A DNA stretch of 64,000 nucleotides. Origin: Auanema rhodensis (Eukaryota; Nematoda; Chromadorea; Rhabditida; Rhabditidae). The position numbers and the translations under genes were made by a program. The notes beneath the pieces were generated by a model that saw nothing but the letters and a program-made list of their open reading frames with translations, was not told where the DNA came from and did no database searches. The DNA is taken from the NCBI GenBank assembly GCA_964057225.1, contig OZ059894.1:6913131-6977130 (forward strand). Direction: 5' to 3'. Below are positions 12,305 through 25,188 of the stretch, piece by piece (the first letter of the stretch is position 1; every line of letters begins with the position of its first letter).

Positions 12305-13987
12305 TCACAACGCTTTCTTCATGTCTTCCATGTGCACGCGCCAATGTTTCCATTTCGTTTCCGATTGGAAGATGTCGGACTCTTCAGTAAAATTAGGAAA
12401 AGACGTTATCATGTCTCCTGAAATAGGATTAATGATAATCCTCAGTAGGTAATTCGTAAGAAACACACCTTTCTTAAAATTTCTACGCACAAACTGCATT
12501 GCTTCTACAAAAGCAAAAGAAGCATAAGGCGATCTACATACACTTTGTCTAGAGTACGGATCAAAAAGTTGCATACAGTTTGGATCAACCACATGTTTTC
12601 TAGATATAAGATAGTATTAAGAACATTCTTTCAAATGAATCATCTAACCTTCTTACAGTTCTACCTGTATCAATGTATATTGCTGATTCTGATGATCTGA
12701 ATGATGCATAGTAATCGATAAATCTCACTACAAGTTCAGCTATAGACATCTTGTTGTAAGATTTCCATTCTGAACATCATAGATTACTATACTGTCATGT
12801 GTTTTACCTTACCAATAGGCTTACTGTTACTTTGTAAAGAATATATGATATCATCGATTTCGATATTTTTTCCTACCAACTCTGGGTGCGTTAATCCCAA
12901 AACGGGTAACACAGGCCATGGGGTTAAACACTACAACAAATTTAAAACCTCTTAAGCTATACATTGATCAAAAACCTTTTCACTTTGCAAGAAGTGAACA
13001 ATCAACAACACTAGATGATAAGAAGCAAGAGCTCCTACTTTGCTATTCAGAATGTCCAACCGAAGAGCTAAATGCCGAAGCCATATATACATCAATACAA
13101 AACGATCATCACACTGTAAGATCAGCTAAATCACAACAATTCTAAGAAAATGAAACTAACGTGAGCATACATACGAATAAGTTGTGTATTTCTGATGGCA
13201 TGGAAATTTTCTTCAGAAAATTGAATATCTATCTTTATACCATTACTTAAACCCATTGAAAGTAGAGGAACCCAAAACAATGAAAGATGTGTTATTTCAA
13301 AATACAGTGATTTTACTCACTCGTCCTTTTGGAATTATTGTGCTGGATGTTACTGTTAAATCAAGCTGTATTACTTCTCTTTCAATTAATTTTAAGAGAC
13401 TGAACATGAACTGACTGAAAGCTAAGTGAAATATTTCCTTCACCTTCAAGTATTACCGTACTTTCTAAATCCCAGACTTTTATGAAATTCCCGTAAAAAC
13501 GAAGACCTGTACGACACATGGGGAACAAACACCTGAACACATTTTTTTGTTTTTAATTTTTGGTTTTCCTCACGAAATCCAAATCTGATCCTCCACAATA
13601 AAGTCCATTCATAGTTGAACCCACCGGAACAAGAGTACACTTTTCAGACACCACGGACGCCGTCATTAAAGATAGGAATTCTCGACAATCAGGCTAAACT
13701 TATGATTCCGACGTGTTAAAATCAAAAAGCAAACCATTCGAAGGTTCTTGCGCTCTTTTTGAGCTTTAGCCACTTTTGCGTTCAAAACTTCCATCTGCTC
13801 CGAATAATGTTTTTTTATTATATCTACATAAGGTAAAACTAAAATAATAAAAAGATTATCCAGGATGAAAATTAAAAGATTCAGTACTCTCTGTCTTACT
13901 AGTATCACTACTTGTTGATGGTTGTTCAGATGAACATAGGCAACTGTGAGATAATCTCCTACATTTTGTGAATGAGCGTGCAAGCAT
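12305..13987 (-). CDS. GLD-2-like poly(A)/poly(U) polymerase, downstream paralogue
   Basis: Eleven exons (13900-13987, 13735-13838, 13574-13693, 13462-13532, 13321-13414, 13161-13271, 12976-13113, 12813-12930, 12649-12769, 12469-12599, 12305-12417) join to 402 residues. The non-canonical nucleotidyltransferase fold is shown by VPVGST..CGGSDLDF with catalytic Asp101 and Asp103, the third acidic residue Asp174 in KIDIQFS, then AIRNTQLIRMYAHCD, a VHFLQ..PVLPVL helix and a PAP-associated region (AELVVRFIDYYASF). Such enzymes add A or U tails to RNA. The intron at 13272-13320 needs a GG acceptor. The N-terminus (MLARSFTKCRRLSHSCL) is basic and serine-rich, so a mitochondrial signal is possible. 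It lies 138 bp after its paralogue on the same strand. Confidence 0.85.
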
Positions 13988-14125
13988 GGAAAATCTTGAA
14001 CAAGTTTGTGTAACCAGGGCATCAGTAATAGATCAGTATGACAGAGATTTGTTACTCTTTACAAACAGAAAATATAAAATTTGGATTTATTACAGTATTT
14101 TTAATAAATTAATTGAGTTGTAACA
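13988..14125 (-). promoter_or_regulatory. Operon-type spacer with polyadenylation signal
   Basis: On the minus strand this 138-nt spacer carries an AATAAA after the stop of the upstream paralogue, a T-rich stretch, and a TTCAAG acceptor-like site 7 nt before the downstream ATG at 13987. Spacing and order fit a nematode operon in which the second message is trans-spliced. Trans-splicing itself is inferred. Confidence 0.5.
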
Positions 14126-15716
14126 TTATAGCGATCGAAATCGCCCAACTTTGAGTTGTTCATGAAGAAATGCGAAATGTTCCTTCAATATTGAAGGAGC
14201 ATTCAGAGTTGAGCATCGAATACCCGTTGAAAAATAAGGATCCACTATTTCCATATATGATGTATTATTGTATACATCCCCACTTCAAAAAGATATTATT
14301 TTGATTACAACGACATTTAGTATGTTCTTACTCTTTTTGGAAAACTTGTCCATCAATATGTAAAGCTGTTTCAGATAAGTCTATTTGAGCATAATATTCA
14401 ATAAGATATGCGACTAACTCTCCAGTTGATAATATTATTTTGGCTGGATTTTCATTGAGAACAACTTTTTCCTAAAATAACGGTGTAAAATGAATGGATA
14501 AAGAAGCAATAAATACCCCTGACACTAACATTTGCCCTGCTGAAACCCAAGAGTAAGTTGGCGATAACTGTATATGTGCACTGGTGCATGGTATAATCTT
14601 ATTGTCGATATTCTGCAAATAGAACATAAATTCTGATCACTAAGTAGTCACAAAGCACATTGAGAAAATGAAAAACTAGCATGTATATATGATATGCACT
14701 GAAAAGATTTTTATCTCGTAAATTATATTTTTTGAAATTATGCTTGAGCCAATCTATCAAGACAACGACCTTAGAATCACACTGTAAATAAGTTTGAAAC
14801 TCATTTAAATTTTAAAAATATGAAAAACCTCAACACATGATCTGATATAGAGAGATGAACGAATAGGATTTACATTATTAAATTGAATATCCACTGATAC
14901 ATCATCAATCGACAATTTTAAAATTGGAACCTGTATTATTAATGCTAAAAACTTATAGAAAGTAATTCAACATACAGCAGCATTGTGTAAAATCTGGACA
15001 TTTAATGGTTTCACAACTTTACTCAAGGTTTTGTGAACGGCTTTCATGTAACTCCTGAAAAATAATATCTAATTAATGAATTATTCATGGTTATTGCATA
15101 CTCCCTGAAAAAATGATTCGTTCCAAATTTGGATTGAAAATCTTCCCGTTTTTTTTCCGAACAAGAAGGTATTAGTACCTGGAAATATACCACAAACTGA
15201 CAAATCAACAGGCAATATATACCAAATCTATATCAGAGCCACTATCCCCAAGTCCCGTTGCAACACTACCAATTGGAAACAGTTTTCGATCATTGTTTTC
15301 TAATGCCTTTCTTAGCAGAGAAAATACTTTCAACATCTAAAAAAATACTTTATATGGTGAATACATCAAATATTAATGTATCTTACAGAAACTTGTTGTT
15401 TCTTTGTATATTCAAGACGTTTTTCAGTTGCGTGTTCCAATTCTCTCGAAAATTTTTGAAGTTTTTCAGTGCTATTTCTACATATCTCCTCGGCCAGAAT
15501 GGGATTAAATACAAAATTTGAATTAAGCCTATTTTTGATCAGACACTCTTAAAACTTTTAAGTTAATATATAGAAGATAATATTGTAAAACATACTATGA
15601 GCATTTCCTTGAGCTCTATTAGGTCGCGATAAGACGCCACCTCTTCTGATTTCAACATTTGAACTTGTTCGAACAGGCTCCACAATTAATTTACTCAAAC
15701 GATGTCTGCATAACAT
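14126..15716 (-). CDS. GLD-2-like poly(A)/poly(U) polymerase, upstream paralogue
   Basis: Ten exons (15596-15716, 15387-15547, 15223-15336, 15102-15178, 14976-15054, 14829-14930, 14659-14781, 14517-14612, 14332-14471, 14126-14282) join to 389 residues, all with GT-AG introns. The active-site motif FPIGSVATGLGDSGSDIDL gives Asp129 and Asp131, and SVDIQFN gives the third, Asp198. Downstream lie the family stretches NVNPIRSSLYIRSC, a LVFHFLN helix and STGELVAYLIEYYAQ (PAP-associated domain). All catalytic acids are present, so it is probably an active terminal nucleotidyltransferase. It has no RNA-recognition domain, which in GLD-2 comes from partner proteins. It appears to be the first gene of a two-gene unit with the paralogue at 12305-13987. 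Confidence 0.92.
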
Positions 15717-16712
15717 AATATAATATCTTCAGCTGCTTCAGAAGCATGTTGAAGCTTTAACATTACCCTTCAAATAAAAAAAAAGGTTACCTACGCTATG
15801 TTGCGTATGAAACTCCTAAGAATTTAATAAATTCAAATTGAAATAAAATTTAAATTGAGGCTTGATTCAAACAGATTTAACTTTTTTTTTCTTTTATCAT
15901 GGTAAGTTCTCATTCTAAAAATAAATAATATGATATTAATGAAACAGCTTTAATATAATTTGGAAAATACTGTTAGAACATAAATTTATATAGTATTTTC
16001 TCAGTACTTTAATAACGTTTTCAATAAATTAAATTTGATATCATTAACGAACACTTCGTAGTAATTTAGGTTGATAGAGATTTTATAAAAATATTTTTGC
16101 ACAACTGAAGTAAAAATATTTTTTCACTATTTTCTTAGCCTAGGCTAGATTAATTATTAATTAATATACATCTTACGTGAACGTGAAAAATAACAAATAA
16201 ATCTCATTATTATTCCTGGAAATCTATTGACCGGTTGCATTTTTCTGGGTTAAATATATAATTTTCATTTGTTGATTAGGCTTTGTTGATTCGGACACCG
16301 CTCATATAGCACGGAATTAACTAATAAGATGAGGCATTTCCTATTTGCACATAAATTTTTATTTTTCAACAGCGGTTCAAATAACAAAGAAACTTAGAAA
16401 CGGCATTGAAAAATCAAATTTCCGGTGACCTTAAGAAGAGTGGATTAATTTTGTTCTTTTTGAAGCCTTTCAATCAGTTTGTAAGAAATGAGTGCTTCAT
16501 TTTTGTCATTTTATGGGTTTTGTTAGAAAATACGTTTCTAGTATCCGTTACATTCCAAACTACGTCAACATATTCAATTTCAACGAAACAGTAACAACTC
16601 AAACGGAAAGATTTAAACAAATTGTAGTGAGAAAAGGAGGTTTTAAAATGGGATTATAGCCAGTTGATCATTTTTTTCGTTAAAATTTGATTAAATCATT
16701 CAATTAGTGCTT

Positions 16713-17046
16713 ATGAAGCTTAACGAACGAGCTAATGCTGTTTGTTTGGCATAATACTATCATAATGCTCAGCTTGCATCAGAACGACAATTAACATTTA
16801 GACAAGCTAAAAATAGAATTAACAAATGAATTACATCACATCATGAAAGTACCAAATGATGATAGGCGATTTAGTACTAGCTTTGTGAGAAATATTTACT
16901 TATCCCGGAACTTTCCAGGAACATCATATTTGAAAATCAATTGGTCTGCTCTTTGTGACTTCTTAATCGGGTGCATTTCGTATCCTTCGTCAATGAAACA
17001 TAATAAGATCGACCCATATATAGGTGATGATGCATATGGATTCTAG
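16713..17046 (+). pseudogene. Possible gene relic with in-frame stops
   Basis: A frame from ATG 16713 reads MKLNERANAVCLA, then TAA, then continues in the same frame as YYHNAQLASERQLTFRQAKN before TGA. The run on either side of the first stop looks helical and protein-like. It is followed by a separate 67-codon frame at 16843-17046. No family is recognised, and chance cannot be excluded. Confidence 0.2.
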
Positions 17047-20000
17047 TGTTACGTTTATTTAAAAAGCTTCCAGTATCAAGTACTATTGATATTCTGCAAC
17101 AGACTTGAGTAAAGAAAACTACGAGATCTCGTAAGCTTTCGTTTTCTGATTGTTTGGTCTTTGGACAATAAAATCGAATGACTTCTATAGATATTTGAGT
17201 TCTAAGCTTAATATTTAATTATTTAAAGTTAAGATTAGATTAGTTTATTATCGTTTTTTTTCATTCTTCAATTCAGTTTTTAGTTAAAATACATCAAAAC
17301 TGTCAATTTGATAGCGTGTCAAGGTATAGAATTCTGCTATAAATCTTCAAGTACATTGCTCAAAAATTTACAATTTGCATTGTATCCACTTTGAAACAGG
17401 AATTCTCATTACTGCTTAATTACATTCTGCTTTTTTTGCCCCTTGACTAGTAGAAATTACGAAGAACTAAGACTAAAAACTTATTTTCACACTCCTTTGA
17501 GTCAATATTCTCCGCAACAGTGGGTTACCTTTTGTGACTAAAGTTCAGAAAAAATAATATATATATATATCGATGAGTAGATGAGTTTGTCGTCACCTTT
17601 TATTTTGCATTTGCACGTTGTCGTTCATCATCTTTAGTCTCATTTATCTTTATTCTGAGAAGGCTAAACTTTGTTTTTGATTTCAGTCAATATGCATTAA
17701 GAAGCATAATTTTTTGTAACTCCAGGAACATTTTTTTAACTTCTAGACTAAGCTAATTAAGGAATTCAATACTAGCCAGATGGAATATTAGGTTGCTTCT
17801 GAGACATTTTGCTCAAACAAAATTTCAGCCGCTTTTGTATTTTGAAAAACTTCTATGAAGCATAATCGAAATTCAAAACATTTACATATATGTCCAAAGA
17901 AATATACATGAGCAGCTGAGAGTGTGAACAAGAGAGAATGAAATAGGAAATATTGAAAATGAATGAAAGGGAGTGGGGAAGCATGATGGAGATCAAGAGA
18001 GATGGACAATGATGAAGGCACAGTGAGAGGGTACGAGAGGACAAGAGTAAGATCTGTCCGTTACTGGCTAAGGCTGTGGCTCGCACTGCTGGTTGTCATG
18101 AAACAGCTGAGTGAGATTCATGTCGGGAATTACAATTCATTTATTATAATCTGGTATCTCTACTCATCTCAACTCAATAATTGTGTTCATGTTCCATAGA
18201 GTTCAAAATCAATTACAGATCAATAGGCCGCTATGCTCGGAATAGGCTAGGAAACTCTCATGAAGCCTGTGCAAAGGCAATTTGGAACGATAGGCTTGTA
18301 GAAACGAGAGAGAGAACGGCGTAGAATATGCTAAGGCTTAGCCGATGTAGCTTGTGGAAAATGAGATAGACGCAGAGGATGCAACAGCAGGCCAGAACCA
18401 GGGGTTGGGCGAAAAGAGGCAAAGCTGTGGTATCTTCGTCCCCAATCGTCTCTCTTTATTCTCCCTACTACTCTCTCTAAATATATATCTTTTTTTCTTC
18501 TCTAAACTTTCTATTTTTTGTTTTTTTTTCATCCATCTCTTATCCTTAGAGCATCTGTCAACCACTATGAACCACAGCGTCCGGTTCCACTCACATTCAA
18601 TATTCTATGGCTGAATTTAAGGTTATTTCTTTATCAACTATTTCTTATTTACATAATTCAATCTTTATTGATTTTAAATTTGCAAATTAAAGGTTTTTGA
18701 TCTTCGAATGCGAAAATTTATATTCTGTTCACTCATTCGCATTTATCTGTTACCTCATATCTTCATCTCATATTAAGCACTACTAAGAGTTTCAGTCCAT
18801 CTGTCGGTCTTATTGTTTTATGTTTTCTTTTTCTTCATTTCCTCTCCCCCTCAATCATTTGGCTTCCTATAATCACTAAGACAGCTCCATTGCCGTCGGT
18901 TGCTCTGGAGATTTTTGCGCAACCTTATATAATAATTGCTTGGACTAACAGCAGGCTCGACTAGCCCCCAGAATATGTTATTCGTTTTCTTTCACTGAAA
19001 CACGGAAGAATTACAAAATATTTTATATTCGAAATCATAAGTGAAAAAAAAGAAAGAAGAACAACCGCTCAAGAACGTTCATTTTTCAAAATAATGTCAT
19101 TTGAACACGTGGAGAATGCACGTGAAAATGACGCCTTCGAATTCAAATGATGTGATATACCTATTTCTTTTTTCAATTCGCATTGCTTTTTATACCGGTT
19201 TCCCTTTATCTCACATTCACATATGGACATATGTATATCTATACGGTAACATTGTAAATGATTCATTTCTATGTTTCTATTTTTAAAAAAAATCTTTCTA
19301 TTCATGGTATTTTTCGTATCTTTTACCATTATCAGTAACTATTTTTGGATATCCGTCTTAAATGCAAGCAACAGCCCAATAATGTTTTTTTAAGAAAATG
19401 CTCTGAAGACAATTCCAAATCCCATATTTTTTGGTGATATATAAATCTTTCCTGAAAACTTAGATGTTTTCCTTGCTTGGTGGATATGATTCATTCACTA
19501 TATCTTTCTCAGTTTTTTATGTTTTTTAACGCTTTTAGTGAATTTTGTCCTCATGATACTTATCGCTATTCTCTTCTTTTCTAAGCATATTGCTCAATGT
19601 GTTCGAAAACTGAAAAGTTGCATTTTTGGTTTATTTTTGGGGGAAATGCGTCATAGCAGTCTTACGATAGTCTTGAGATTCTAGATTCATACATCATAAT
19701 CATAAGGTTTGAATGTGTTTTATTGCTTTCTTCGTGTTTTTTTTTCAAAACATAACTAGTTCAACATCTTTCTTCGTTAAAACCTTTTGTTCTAAGTTGG
19801 TCTAATACTTTTAAATATTGTTCAACTGACTATCTTTATTCATTTTCAACCAATGGTGCTCAAATGGAATTAACATTGTTCTTATTTGTTGCTTAAATTG
19901 ACATTTGTTCATCTTCTTAATCTTATCTACATGGCTGATGATCATCTTAAAATGGTACAAGCCTCGCTATTCAAAGACTGTTCACATTTTTTCTTTTCTT

Positions 20001-23000
20001 TTCCTCTCTTTCTTTAAGTCTCACAACATTTCGAGTAGAAAGGATAGCAGAGAACAAAAAAAAAGATAGAAAATAAAGGATGAGCGACAACACTTTGACC
20101 CTCCAGATACATTTGATCGAGCAGACTCTCACCCAGACGGCCACTCGATTCATGTTTGTCTTCACATTGTTCGTTATATCAACCACCTCGTCTTGCCCAT
20201 ATCTTCAAATTTATTTCATTTAGTTTGAATTTCGTCAAATTAATATCCGAAAACTTGAGTGAGGGATCTGATATTTAGCTTTTCTCGTTAAATGTTTTCT
20301 GGATTATTTTGAATGTTCGTCGTCAATGATGTTCAATCTTGTACTCACAATGAGAACAATAAGCAATCAGCAATGTATGTATCAAGTCTCAATCCAGCTT
20401 TCGTCATTGCAAATGTCTCAATGTCATATATTTCGTTTTCGACATTGTACATCTACAAGTTCATCCCTAATTACAAGATTTTAAACCTCCTCAACATTTC
20501 TTTTATCTGGCTTTCAGACAGCAATGTTATTCAATCTGTTCACTTTGAAACTTTGAAATGTATAAGATTGTTTGCTATGTTTTCAACACGCTTTTCGACA
20601 TATACATAAATTATTTTTAATATTTTGATCACTTCACAAATCTTGTTTGAAATTCATCTGCTTTTCTTGCTAGCTGTTCTGTGGCCATTCGTTCTCTGTT
20701 CTCTGTTTCGCTTTCAATCTTCACCCGAGCCTTAGTCACAATACCATTGAGTAGTTAAGTTGTTCAGTTCGCTTTTTTTCTTTTGAAGTTATTGCTTGAA
20801 TGAATTGTCAAAATACTTTCATACTCATAGATACACAGATCACTAGTTCTTGCTCTCTTACACTCCTAGTTTGCATCTTTTTTTCTTCTTTCTTGTATAG
20901 CCTCTATTTTCGTTATTCACTACCATACTATAAACTCTACTCTGTCAAATATTCGAGCCTTTTGTTGTTTTCCACCGGTTCTAACATCAGTATTTAGTAG
21001 AATTTCAGAATAAAAAGACATTGAAAAGTGAAATTAATGGCAACATGAAAGCATTACGCTATTCACTTCATGTGATGCTTTAGTCTATTTGCCTAAGGAT
21101 CTTCTATCTATTTTTCCATTGTCCATTATAATATCATTTTTTGAAAATAACTCAAAGATTGAAATATCTCTGGCTCTGGTTGAAGAAATGATGTCACTCG
21201 TCCTCATAATCAACTACCCCCCCCCCCCCGCTAAGTATTCTCGTTATCATCAATTCCGTACATATTTAATATCATCATTAATATTTTTCTTCAAAGAAAT
21301 TAATAATTCCTTTTAAAATAAAACTTTTCATTTACCTTATAACTTATACTTCTAGCTTTTGTATAATTTTTCTTTCAAATCTTCAGTCAGGATTTGAAAT
21401 CTTCTCTTCTCCATTGCAACCCAATTTAAGTTCCGGGAAGGGTGCGGAGGGAAGTTGAAGTCAAAATCGTGCCACAACTTAAGAAGCGAACTTGTCCACA
21501 CTATCGCCTTGGGAGTTTTTTTTTTCATTTATATTTTTTCGTTTTCTGTTTTGAAAATAAACAGAGAAAATGACTATATGACCGACTCTAGAACTCAGGA
21601 CAACCCTGAGAACCGACAATATCTTCCCATCAAACTTTGATAGAAATTTAGTCTATTTACCTATGAATAATACCATTGCCGAAAATTTTACCTTCTTCCC
21701 ATGTTTCTTCGTTTACTTTGTTCTCAGAATCTCATGCTTTCCGACAAGATTTGAGGACGGAACAAGAGAGAAATTGAGACGAAATCAGTAGATCATGTGC
21801 TTGGCATATATTATATTATATTTTGACGAATCTTCATCTCAATTTTCCAACCGTTCAGAATGTTGTCACTGTTGTTTTTTTTTGTTTTTTTTTTATTAAA
21901 CTCACCTGGCTCGTTCCTAAAATTACGTTTTGTTTGTTTCCTTCTCTCATAAAACTATAGCAAGAAGACATGTGAGAATTAATGAAGTTTTTCCGCCTGA
22001 TGGAATAGTATGCTGGTCAGCAACAACTTCAATGTTAGCTTCTATTCTCCCGTTAAAGCTCATCCATGTATATAAATAAATTTGAGTAGTTTCATTGCTA
22101 AAATAACTCTATGTTTACGAGCTGACAGTTTCGAATGATAGTACTGGATAAATTGCTTACTTTTCTTATTAATAATCCAGTTTCTTAGCAGCTTAGGTTC
22201 GTTTCAGGTTTTTTTTTCTCCAATGTTGTTGTTATGTACTTCATTTCGAATTTCTTTTTCTTGCTTTAATGAGATATTGCTTTCCGTTTCATCTCTAAAA
22301 ATATCATTAACTAATATTTGGACTCGAATAGAAACTGACCATCTAATACTATTTAGCGTCGCTTTTATCCTCTCCTTGCTACACATGCCTACATGTTGAT
22401 TTGTTCTTAGCTAAGTATGATGTCAGTTGTTCAAACAGATCAATTCAATCCTCCTAGATTAAGTAGTGCATCGTTTATTTCTTTATTTGTTTTCTTCTAA
22501 TCTATCACAGTTTTTTTTTATTCCAATTTCGATTAGTTCGTTGGACCCTCTTTCATATAAAATCGCTACGATCATGTTAGACAACCACTCACCAGCCGCC
22601 ATACTTATTCAATCAAATACCCTTTGATTTTGAGCAAGCACTCAGTGAGTCAATTCTCTCTCTCTCTTGACTCATATACAAGTAAAATATTCAAACTGTT
22701 GCATTTCCTTTCTTCTTCTTCTTCAACCGAGAGCCAATAATAGAAAAATCCTATTTATGTTTTCCGCAGTTATTGTGCTGCGGTTATCAGTACTGTCAGT
22801 AGCATTCCTCGATTTATCAATTGATTAAAAAAACTCGGTGGCTATTGGGCGGCAATACTGGACATTCGAACTATTTTTCTTTAAAACCAACAACAAGTTC
22901 TTTTTTCTCTCGCAAATCTCTTTTTTCACAGATTTTAAATTTTTATTTTTTTTTGATTTGTTGAATGACATTCTACAGAATTATTTGTTTTTCATGATGA

Positions 23001-23592
23001 CTTGATTTCATATTAATTGCCAGTTCTCATCTTTTTCAATGTATTTTCTAATATTTTATTTGTTAAACATACTTTATTCCTTATTGAATACAAAGATCTG
23101 TTCAGTTCTGTTTTTTTTTCTCAATTGAATCAACTTTCTTTCTGGTATATTTGCTCCATGTTCTATATTCAATTGAAACATTTTGTTTTTTTGCTTCTGA
23201 ACATAAATTTTGAGACCTGATCTCTCATCCTGTTATTTCCTTATACATGAATTTTCAGTTTTATCACCTTCCGCTTCAAATGAAAATGAAATGTAATGCT
23301 ACAGCTTATACCTTTTACTTATTTGGCATCATTGAATCTTCTTCTCATATTTTTTTTCTTTAAAATAATATTCTTACTCTGACAAAAATTGGAATATATT
23401 TTCATGTTTGGGAACTTTAAAAGCCTTATATATCTACTTTTCCCATCATTTACGTTATATTTATTGCTATGAATTCATTCAATTTAATTGTATATTACCA
23501 TGTGTGATTCATTTTTTCCGACTGTCACATGAAAAAAGTCTGATGCTAAGGTATTCACTTGTTTCTCTGATGTCTTTGAGTTGCTTTTCGTT

Positions 23593-23712
23593 ATGTGGGT
23601 CACCCTGACCAATCGTAAAATACACGGTTTGAGAAATGGCGATCTCCAGGGAGTTCTGCTTCCATTTCCTCGACTTCCGGCTCTTTTTATTGCTCAGCCT
23701 CGAAAGGAAAAA
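23593..23712 (+). CDS. Candidate alternative first exon of nkcc-1
   Basis: ATG 23593 opens exactly 40 codons that end at a GTAACG donor in phase 0. The segment starts MWVTLTNRKIHGLRNGDLQG and is clearly richer in G and C than its surroundings. The ATG exon of nkcc-1 (25189-25302) also ends in phase 0, so this piece could replace it and splice into the exon at 25942. It contains no RFxV motif. There is no direct proof of transcription, and an unrelated short frame is possible. Confidence 0.3.
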
Positions 23713-25188
23713 GTAACGTTCATTCGTGAATAATCTGAGTAAAATGACTTAAACAGACATTTTTTATCTTGAAATTATTTATTTTTTGCTACTGTTATAT
23801 GCTTAAGTTCACTTAATTATAACATTGTATATGCGTACTCAATTCCTTGCCATCTTCGAGCTGTTACTCCCGGGAGGGAGATGACAAGGTTATAGTTAGG
23901 TTGCTACGACTCACAACATCTTTAATGAGCTTGCATAGTATTCTCCTGCACATCTTGACCAATATATAAGACAAAGAGGCTAACTAAGACCGATTTGAGA
24001 GAAAATAAGAGGAGACTTAATCGTAGTCGTGGAGTTGAGGGTAATCTCTATGTGCTCGCCAAACATTATATGATTGAAGCGCATACGCCTACAGGTCGTT
24101 GACGCTCTTTAATTCAAACTTTCCTTAAAGTCCATAGTTGTCTATGATTTTTATCTTTTTTTCACGCTACACAAATGTTTCCGAATTCTCTATTTTCTCA
24201 AAAATCCACAGTACATTTCAATATTTAAGTCCTTACTTTCTCAACGATTGTCATATGATGCTTCTCAAGTTATCTCAACTGTCGAATGATTAACATTTTC
24301 GGACTTTGGTGTCTACAGTTTTCTATATTCAATCCCAAAATCTTATTCTGTCTATTATCGAGTACATTGACATAAGTTGTAGCTATGTGTCTGACTGCGA
24401 ATAATCGAGTCATCTCGCAAAGCAAATAGACACTTGAACGATTTTTAGATAATTGAATTTTGGTCCAAACATTAAGCTATCTATATCCTATTTCTATTAT
24501 AATTGAAAGAGATTACACAGGCTACCTATCTGAAAAAGCTGAAACGGCGAAAGCCTTGTACGGGATTTGGTTTCCGGGCAACGGGGAACTGCTCTCTCTA
24601 CATGCAAGTCAGTGTTATATTTGATAAAGCGGAATACGTTGTAGGAATCTCAAAATATTTTTAGTGTCAGATCCTGTTCTTTTTAAATTGAGAAATTTGT
24701 AGTTTTTCTTACGTTTATGTTGTTTGTTATGATTTCTCATTGCTCATGTACACATGACGCGATTTGATCATATTGTAAGCTTTGATAACCGCATATTATT
24801 CGAATAATATCACTTTTCTTGGAAAAAAATGTAATCATGTCCATACGGAAATAATAAGAACATGAATTTATTTATTTAAAACTTGGATTTTCTAAAGCTC
24901 TTGCACTTTCTTTTAGGCAATTGTAAATGATACCATTTACAACTCTTATTTAATTGTCTTCTATTTAATTTACCCTTTTACTTGTTCACAATTTTTTTAT
25001 AATATTTATCAAGGTGTCGACAGCCTAATTGGTTGAATTACGTAGTTAATTATCCTGTTGGCAAGTATATTAGGATATCAATATATAACTTTTCTCTTTG
25101 TAGTTTCAATTTATAACCATATATAGTGTTAATATATAAGCTCTTGATAACTGACTTTGCTTCTCATTCTCATTCGATCCATGACAAC

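Larger units (their letters stand above)
15717..25188. other. 9.4-kb gene-poor region upstream of nkcc-1
   Basis: No confident gene is seen here on either strand. The DNA is T-rich on the plus strand with many short pyrimidine runs, a 13-C tract at 21217-21229 and scattered CT repeats. Two coding-like pieces stand out: a stop-broken frame at 16713-17046 and a possible nkcc-1 first exon at 23593-23712. Most of it is likely upstream control DNA or an untranslated first intron of nkcc-1, which is an inference from position. Confidence 0.5.

Noticed and set aside
18338-18700. Open frames and a CT-rich stretch near 18.4 kb
   Set aside because: There is no coherent protein on either strand. The purine-rich DNA gives chance frames, though it may have a regulatory role.
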